Source of the DNA: 67-14 sp035502775
Lineage (GTDB): Bacteria; Actinomycetota; Thermoleophilia; Solirubrobacterales; 70-9
NCBI GenBank assembly: GCA_035502775.1
Contig: DATJUB010000062.1
Location: 1-64,000 of the forward strand
Direction of reading: 5' to 3'
Length of the DNA: 64,000 nucleotides
A program made the translations under genes and the position numbers. A model generated the notes under the pieces. That model saw only the letters and a list, made by a program, of their open reading frames with translations, did not search any database and was not told the origin of the DNA. Shown piece after piece: positions 58,927 to 64,000 of the stretch. Position 1 is the stretch's first letter. Every line of letters begins with the position of its first letter.

Positions 58927-60930
58927 TCATCGCGACGGATAGACGATCACCCGTCGGTGCCGCGACCGGGTGGATTCGAACGGCCAGCCCGCCTCGGGCA
59001 GCGAGACCGCGCGGAAGAGGATCTTCTGGGCGTAGGCGATCGTCCTGAACCGGTAGCGGTACTCGAACCGGCCTCGGGGATCGGTCCGGATAACCTCGAC
59101 CGGGCGCCACCGGTCCCGGGACGGATCGAAATACTGGATGGCGAGCAGCTTGCCGTCCGCCGGTGGCGGGACTCCCCTGCCGGAGACCCTTCCCGACATC
59201 GTCGCGGTGCCGCCATTGAGCAGCAGATCCGGACTGACGCGGAACCGAACCCGGTCCGCGGCTCTCACGGTCAGCTTCCGGCTCATCGAGGGCCGGTCGA
59301 TCCTCGTTCCGGTGAACCGGAGTCGCACCTTGCGGGAAGGGCCCGCGGCCAGCACGGCCGAGAACCGTCCGCCCCGATCGACGAGCACGGTATCCACCGT
59401 CCGCTTCCGCGGTGATCCGGGTGCGTACTCCTGCTCGACGAGAACCGGTACCCCGGCGAAAGAGGCGCCTCTGGCCCCCGATACCCGCCCGCTGATCCTG
59501 ACATCGCGCCGGGACTCCACCCTCAGGTCCGCAGCGGCGGCCGGTCTGCCCGTGAACCTGACCGAGACGGCCGTGGGCCGCTTCAGCGGAATCTTGAGCA
59601 CGGGATTGTTCCGCACGTCATCCGAGAGACCGCGGTTTCCGGCACGGTCAAAAGCCTCGGCCCGGATCTCGTAGGAGCCGGGAGGCAGTTCGTCCGAAGG
59701 CAGCCGCGCGCTCATCTCGTCGCCCCGAAGCGAGGTCTCCAGCGGCCGGAACTCGCCGGAATCTTCCCGCGCCCGGAAAGCGATCGTGCCGGACTCGACG
59801 CCGGACCCCGTATCGCGGACTGTCGCCCGCAGCAGTTCGGGGTCTTCGGGGTCGCGCTCCTCCACCACGGAAACCACGGGCGAGCGCCGGTCGATCCTCA
59901 CGGTCGCCTCACCCGGCAGGCCGTGGACCTCACCATTGCCGGCCAGCCCGCCGTCGTTCGCGTTGCCGGCGAGATCACGTGCCCAGTACCGCACACGAGT
60001 GGCCCCTTCACCGGAAATCCTCAGGGTGGCCCGGTCGCCCCGCGACACAAGGGCGGGATCGCCGCCGGCACGGATCACGGTGACCGGATCGCCGTTGTCC
60101 GACGCCGGTTTCGCCACCATCCCCGATCCGGAATCGGTGGCCACGACCTCGATTTCCACCGGTCCGCGGGCCCATCCCTGCGGAACGCCCTCCACCGTGG
60201 AAACCGGCTCGGTCCGGTCGACACGCAGCCGCTCCTCCCCGGGAACGGCCGAAGCCAGTCCCGCACCGGAGACACCCACAGCCGACACCCAATGGACACC
60301 CTCGCCCAAGCGATCGATCGTCACGGTCCGGGCGTCCGCACCCGACGAGAGGGACAGTTCACCCCGGAGGCAGCTTCCGGCCGGACAGGGACGGGCCGCC
60401 TGATTTCCGGAGATGCTCACCGCGTATCCCGAGATGCCGGACGGCCCGGCAGCCTGTGCGCGCTCGATCTCCATCTCGTACGGAAACTCGTCAGCCGAGA
60501 GCCATCCGGTGGCGGCTTCCGGAGACACATCACTGGGACGGGAATCATCGAAGCCGATCCAGGTCGATTCCGGCAAGCTGAAATTGCCGAGCATGTCCCG
60601 CAGCCGGACTTCGATGCGGAACTCTCCGCGGTGAGGCAGGTTGATCTCGCCGATCCTCGGGCCCCTGCGGATCGAATGAAGGCTGGGCGATCCGGCCGAG
60701 CCATCGGCCAGATCGACGATCGTGAGCTCCGCCTCTTTGAGGCCCGCCCCCGCCTCGGCCGGGTTCACCCAGGTCACCTCGATGCCGTTGCGGGACTGCC
60801 AGTACGAATCTCCGGTGACCCTCAATCCGAATGGGGGCTCGGGAGGGGCCGTCCCACGTGCGTCCGCGGGGGACACGACGGTGAGCAGCACGAGCGCGAG
60901 CAGACCGGCCAGCTTCGGGCGGAGGCTCAT
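58927..60930 (-). CDS. Secreted multi-domain Ig-like protein
   Basis: 667 aa. Signal peptide (LLALVLLTVVSPADA), then at least four beta-sandwich-like units with recurring DSGSGM/DTGSGVESG and DLAGNAND/DRAGNRGLSD segments seen in bacterial Ig-like surface proteins. C-terminal units (~480-667) resemble carboxypeptidase-regulatory or Ig-like repeats (GRVSGARGASFAGVPV, GRVSGRGVPPPADG). No anchor seen. ATG overlaps the sigma-factor stop (ATGA), so its expression is tied to that gene. Confidence 0.8.
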   Translation of the reverse strand: MSLRPKLAGLLALVLLTVVSPADARGTAPPEPPFGLRVTGDSYWQSRNGIEVTWVNPAEAGAGLKEAELTIVDLADGSAGSPSLHSIRRGPRIGEINLPHRGEFRIEVRLRDMLGNFSLPESTWIGFDDSRPSDVSPEAATGWLSADEFPYEMEIERAQAAGPSGISGYAVSISGNQAARPCPAGSCLRGELSLSSGADARTVTIDRLGEGVHWVSAVGVSGAGLASAVPGEERLRVDRTEPVSTVEGVPQGWARGPVEIEVVATDSGSGMVAKPASDNGDPVTVIRAGGDPALVSRGDRATLRISGEGATRVRYWARDLAGNANDGGLAGNGEVHGLPGEATVRIDRRSPVVSVVEERDPEDPELLRATVRDTGSGVESGTIAFRAREDSGEFRPLETSLRGDEMSARLPSDELPPGSYEIRAEAFDRAGNRGLSDDVRNNPVLKIPLKRPTAVSVRFTGRPAAAADLRVESRRDVRISGRVSGARGASFAGVPVLVEQEYAPGSPRKRTVDTVLVDRGGRFSAVLAAGPSRKVRLRFTGTRIDRPSMSRKLTVRAADRVRFRVSPDLLLNGGTATMSGRVSGRGVPPPADGKLLAIQYFDPSRDRWRPVEVIRTDPRGRFEYRYRFRTIAYAQKILFRAVSLPEAGWPFESTRSRHRRVIVYPSR

Positions 60931-62252
60931 GGCCCGAACTCACCCCCTCCACCGCCGACCGGTACCGCGGGTGGAGGTACCGCCGGGGCGGGAGCCGCAG
61001 CCGGCGGAACCGGCTGCACCGGCGTGCCCGCCGCCTCGGGCGTGAATTCGTTCTCGGTCGGGGTCGGTTTCGGGGCCGGCTCGACCCTGTTCCGCTCGGC
61101 CGTGGGGTCCTCCCTGGACGGAGCACCGGAGGGCTCTCCGGAGGATTGCGGCCGGGCTCCGGCGTCCTGCCGAACCGGGCTCGCGATCGCAGGCGTCGGG
61201 CGTTCCGGGGCGGGCGTGGAAATCGCACGTTCCCCACCCCCACCGGGAAGCAGAGCGGGAGCGGGCAGGACACCCGTCGCCAGGCAGGCGGCACCGCCCG
61301 CCGCGCCCACACAGACGGTCGCCAGCTTCGCCAGTGCGGCCGCCCCGGCACCCCTCGCACCACCGCCGATCGCGACCGAAGAGACCGCCGCGTCGGATCC
61401 TCCGAGTCCGTTGAATCTGGTCTGTGCCGAGACGAACGCCTCCTGCGCTCGTTCGAACAGCGATCGTCCGAGCGGCAGCGCCGGGAACAGGGCGATCGCC
61501 GCCTTCGGGGCCGCCCGGTAGGCGCGAAGCGTGGCCCGGCAATGACCACAGGCGGCCAGGTGGATCTCGACCGCTTCCAGCTCGTCGGGGTCGGCCTCGC
61601 CATCACAGCTCGCCGAGATCAGCGGCTGGAAGAATTCACATCGATCCCCGGCTTCGCTCTCACGGAATTTCGAACGGAAACTCTGCCTTCCCTCGGCCAG
61701 GCAGCGGTTGACCTTGGTGCGCGTCCACTCGTTGATCGCGGCGATCTCCGCGTAGCTGTACCCCTCGGCCAGCATCGTCAACGCCTTCAATTCCTGTGGT
61801 TTCAGCCGGGACAGCGCCTCACGGCTCCGCGCTACCTTCTCGCGCTTGACGGCGCGTTCGTCCGGTGAGTCGGCGGTGGATGGAATCAAGCTGACCCAGT
61901 CCTCGGAGTCGTCCTCCCTGGAAGCCGACGCCGGCCGGCCCAGGATCCGCTCGCGCTGCCTGCGTACCAGGAGCGCCTCGTGCTTGATCACGGTGCGGGT
62001 CCAGGGAAGCAGCTGGCGGGGATCGGTGGTCGGGGCCTTCGACAGCAGGATCTCGATGCCACGCTGGTAGGCATCCTCCGCGTCTTCGGAGCAGATCGAG
62101 TAGCGCCTGGCGGAACTTCTCAGGGCGGGGTCGTACCCCCTGATCAATTCGATCGCGGCCCTTTTCCGGCTCGCGAGATCGCGCTCCGGGGAAACACCTA
62201 TCTCCGGATCCGGCGCCCTAAACGCCGGGTCCACATGCTCTGCCTGGGTCAT
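60927..62252 (-). CDS. Sigma-70-family (ECF-like) factor fused to zinc-finger, TM-like and Pro-rich tail
   Basis: 441 aa from ATG with AGGAGGGG four bases upstream. Sigma region 2 at ~30-95 (AEDAYQRGIEILL, LLPWTRTVIKHEALL), region 4 helix-turn-helix at ~145-190 (LKALTMLAEGYSYAEIAAINEWTRTKVNRCLAEG). A zinc-finger anti-sigma-like motif HLAACGHC lies at ~232-239. A hydrophobic Ala-rich stretch at ~300-335 follows, then ~100 residues rich in Pro/Ala/Glu. It combines factor and possible membrane-bound self-inhibitor in one chain. Confidence 0.85.
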   Translation of the reverse strand: MTQAEHVDPAFRAPDPEIGVSPERDLASRKRAAIELIRGYDPALRSSARRYSICSEDAEDAYQRGIEILLSKAPTTDPRQLLPWTRTVIKHEALLVRRQRERILGRPASASREDDSEDWVSLIPSTADSPDERAVKREKVARSREALSRLKPQELKALTMLAEGYSYAEIAAINEWTRTKVNRCLAEGRQSFRSKFRESEAGDRCEFFQPLISASCDGEADPDELEAVEIHLAACGHCRATLRAYRAAPKAAIALFPALPLGRSLFERAQEAFVSAQTRFNGLGGSDAAVSSVAIGGGARGAGAAALAKLATVCVGAAGGAACLATGVLPAPALLPGGGGERAISTPAPERPTPAIASPVRQDAGARPQSSGEPSGAPSREDPTAERNRVEPAPKPTPTENEFTPEAAGTPVQPVPPAAAPAPAVPPPAVPVGGGGGEFGP

Positions 62253-62373
62253 CAATCCCCTCCTGGGACTCCCGATGAATGAACTGAAGCAGTGGACAAT
62301 CAGTAGCGGCTGACCCCAAGGATCGCCAGTTTTCGTTGCAATCTCCTCATATAAAAACCCGCATTTTGCATAC

Positions 62374-62397
62374 TTTACTCAAGTTTTCCTGAGTAAA
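62374..62397. promoter_or_regulatory. Inverted repeat in divergent promoter region
   Basis: tttactca (62374-62381) and tgagtaaa (62390-62397), 8-base spacer, in the AT-rich centre of the 207-base gap between the sigma gene and the Sm-like gene. Candidate operator or autoregulated sigma promoter element; nothing else clear in the gap. Confidence 0.4.
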
Positions 62398-62459
62398 AGT
62401 TCTCCGGCCGCCGAAAAGAACTTCCATCCCACGCCCAGCGAACACCTAGAGTCTGGACG

Positions 62460-62687
62460 ATGGCGACCAGAGAAGAGATCGAGTCCATCCTGCCCAAGCT
62501 CGGCCGGGGAGCGAGGATCAACCTGAAGCTGAAAGAGGGCGGCGAGGTGCTCGGCACCCTCTACGGCGTGTTCGACGGCCAGGTATTCCTCGAGGAGGAG
62601 GAGATGGGCCCGATCGACCTCGACCGGATCGACAACCTGCTGGTGCGCATGCGAACCGAGGGACCGGGCGGCGATTTCCCCGGGTGA
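62460..62687 (+). CDS. Small Sm-like protein
   Basis: 75 aa. After an N-terminal helix (ATREEIESILPKLG), the segment INLKLKEGGEVLGTLYGVFDGQVFLEEEE then IDLDRIDNLLV follows the Sm/LSm strand pattern (hydrophobic-x-LK-x-G-x-x-x-x-G-x-L...D...L). Not a clear Hfq. RNA binding is a guess from fold pattern only. Confidence 0.65.
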   Translation: MATREEIESILPKLGRGARINLKLKEGGEVLGTLYGVFDGQVFLEEEEMGPIDLDRIDNLLVRMRTEGPGGDFPG

Positions 62688-62719
62688 TTCCCGACCGGCC
62701 GGCAGCCAACCCGACCAGG

Positions 62720-63355
62720 TCAGCCCGGTTTTGATCGCAGGAGAACGGGCACTCTCGTTTCTCGGAAGATGTAGGCCGCGGCATCGGAATCGATGAGTTC
62801 GGCGAGATCCATCATCTCTTCATGGCGCTTGTCCAGATCAAAACTGAAGATCGCGTCATGGTGTGCGATTCGATTCCTGAAGAGATGTGTCGGGCGCAGA
62901 TATTTCATCACCTGCAGTCGCTTTCCATCACCGTTCGGAAATGCGAGCCTGGTCTTTTTTCTCCACAGCTCTTCGTAGTGTTTTGAGAAGAGTGCCAGCC
63001 AAAAACCGAATGACAGCGCGCCCACCAATCTGTCTCTGGTGACCGGCTTGCCCACATTCCTGATTCGCTGCTGAGCTTCGTCAACCAGCACGAGGCTTCT
63101 TTCGGTCATCAGATTCCGGTCGGTCAGCCAAAGCCCGGCGATCGGTACCTCGGCGGCCGGAGGCGTGTCCGGGAACTGCATGTCGATCGCATTGCGCAAC
63201 AGAACCTCCAGGTGGTGAAGATCCTCGAAGAACGCCGCTGAGATGCGCACGTTCCATTGGTAGAGCCCCACTGCCCGATCGTGGTCACCTTGGCACGCAT
63301 CGAGGTAGGACCTGAATCTTGGTTCGGCTATCCACAGTTCAATGGCATCGCCCAC
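62720..63355 (-). CDS. Abi-like protein (Abi_2 family, HEPN-type)
   Basis: 211 aa from GTG preceded by GGGAGGAG; 14 upstream codons are rejected. FFEDLHHLEVLLRNAID at ~45-60 and the C-terminal FRNRIAHHDAIF carry the Abi_2/HEPN signature RxxxxH, typical of RNA-cleaving abortive-infection proteins. GC content and codon use look slightly lower than neighbours, fitting a transferred defence gene. No antitoxin adjacent. Confidence 0.82.
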   Translation of the reverse strand: MGDAIELWIAEPRFRSYLDACQGDHDRAVGLYQWNVRISAAFFEDLHHLEVLLRNAIDMQFPDTPPAAEVPIAGLWLTDRNLMTERSLVLVDEAQQRIRNVGKPVTRDRLVGALSFGFWLALFSKHYEELWRKKTRLAFPNGDGKRLQVMKYLRPTHLFRNRIAHHDAIFSFDLDKRHEEMMDLAELIDSDAAAYIFRETRVPVLLRSKPG

Positions 63356-63411
63356 CGTCGCTCCTCCCAGCAGAATCCATTCCACCCATTGATACAATTA
63401 TATGTTGAATA

Positions 63412-63449
63412 CCCCGGTACCGGCTCTGCTTGCACCCGGCCGGGGTTTT
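63412..63449. terminator. Hairpin with T-run on plus strand
   Basis: ccccgg-ta-ccgg (63412-63423) pairs with ccgg-ccgggg (63436-63445) over 10 bp with a 2-base bulge, followed by tttt at 63446-63449. It lies just past the stop of the minus-strand secreted protein, whose transcript it could also end. The T-run points to the plus strand, where no gene precedes it. Confidence 0.65.
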
Positions 63450-63467
63450 GCTTTAAGGCGGACGGCC

Positions 63468-64000
63468 TCAGTTCAGCTGCACGTTGAGCCGCTGCGAACG
63501 GCCGCCGGTGCGGACCGCCTTCACCTTGAGTGGATCGCCCACGTTGCCGGCCGCATCGGTCGGCCTGACCGTCACCCGATAGCGCCCCGGTTTCAGCCTG
63601 CGTTTCTTCACCCTGAGCGTGTTCACTCCGGACCGGCCCCGCTTGCTGACCGTGACGGTCTTCCGCTTCCTGCCGTTCTTCCGGGCCGGCACCGGCTTGA
63701 TGGTGAAGCGGACCCTGGCGGCCTCGGAGAGACGGTAGGTGAGCTTGAACAGCTTGGACTTTCGGGGGACCCTCTTCGACCGCAGCTTGCTGACCACCGG
63801 CGGAGTGGTATCGCCCGCCGGGGGACAGATCGAAGGCTTCGTCTGACAGGTGGGAGCGATCGCCGGTGCCTCGTACGCGCCCTGGTCCCGCACCGCGATG
63901 CCGTCGCCGTCGCCATCCAGGGGGCGGATCGTGCCCGCCAAGTCCTCGAGGATCCCACCCGGCGCCGGATCCCCGGCATCGATCGAGGGCGACTCCGCGC
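63468..64000 (-). CDS. C-terminal part of a secreted parallel beta-helix (choice-of-anchor Q-like) protein
   Basis: Partial: the frame is open to the right edge; the TTG at 63941 is an internal Leu codon. The visible 177 residues begin SPSIDAGDPAPGG, then IRPLDGDGDGIAVRDQGAYEA, the typical end of choice-of-anchor-Q/pectin-lyase-like domains. A C-terminal Ig-like domain (~60-177) has alternating strands and many Lys/Arg (RLSEAARVRFTIKPV, RRLKPGRYRVTVRPTDAAGN). Extracellular. Confidence 0.85.
   Translation of the reverse strand, partial: AESPSIDAGDPAPGGILEDLAGTIRPLDGDGDGIAVRDQGAYEAPAIAPTCQTKPSICPPAGDTTPPVVSKLRSKRVPRKSKLFKLTYRLSEAARVRFTIKPVPARKNGRKRKTVTVSKRGRSGVNTLRVKKRRLKPGRYRVTVRPTDAAGNVGDPLKVKAVRTGGRSQRLNVQLN

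Noticed and set aside
58965..58990. tRNA-like ggattcgaac in the minus strand direction
   Set aside because: It lies in the coding sequence of the Ig-like protein (codons for WPFESTRS) and no cloverleaf arms surround it.
1..64000. Insertion sequences, prophage or integrase
   Set aside because: No transposase, integrase, terminal inverted repeats with target duplication, or phage structural genes were seen.

Overview
The window is high-GC actinobacterial DNA. Lysine-rich C-terminal repeats on secreted enzymes, delta-60 repeat and pectin-lyase-like secreted proteins, a sigma factor fused to a zinc-finger tail, PAC2 and type-2 IleS suggest Thermoleophilia/Solirubrobacterales. That placement is by eye; no rRNA or tRNA gene was found. 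Genes are dense: no gap between genes exceeds about 290 bases. Five convergent pairs share a single CTAG as both stop codons.

Layout. 1-3.8 kb: anchored protein, aldehyde dehydrogenase with an operator-like upstream region, RarA. 3.8-10 kb: surface-glycan region with two paralogous GT-C-like membrane proteins of identical length (554 aa), two sugar-nucleotide SDRs and a GT2. 10-18 kb: TSUP transporter, M20 peptidase, small membrane proteins, methylmalonyl-CoA epimerase, PAP2 phosphatase, SpoIID-domain protein, second aldehyde dehydrogenase with a perfect palindrome upstream. 18-24.3 kb: secreted metallophosphoesterase behind a PhoP-box-like repeat, then a minus-strand operon of two secreted proteins under a cobalamin riboswitch. 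24.3-36.9 kb: HXXEE protein, fumarase, lipoprotein, benzoylformate decarboxylase-like enzyme with an FAD/Fe-S 2-hydroxyacid dehydrogenase, delta-60 repeat protein, secreted GDPD, tandem SDRs. 36.9-48 kb: IleS, orphan DNA methyltransferase, CFA-synthase-like methyltransferase, thioredoxin, polyprenol-phosphate mannosyltransferase, SRPBCC-ArsR module divergent from ClpP, PolX. 48-58 kb: OtsB, a TSUP transporter split into two half genes, ArfB, RmuC, HD/OB nuclease, PAC2, UvrD/AddB-like helicase-nuclease, IMPase. 58-64 kb: histone-H1-like protein behind a LexA-like box, sigma factor plus co-translated secreted protein, Sm-like small protein, Abi/HEPN protein, and the end of a secreted beta-helix protein running off the right edge.

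The most interesting system is the riboswitch operon (20321-24222). Both proteins are exported, and both combine an alpha/alpha-toroid repeat region with a DUF4430 (transcobalamin-C-like) domain. These are the two folds that make up animal intrinsic factor and transcobalamin. One protein has them in the animal order and the other in reverse. I infer a secreted vitamin B12 capture system. A second theme is phosphate scavenging: two exported phosphoesterases carry the same lysine-rich C-terminal domain, and one or both have PhoP-like promoter motifs.
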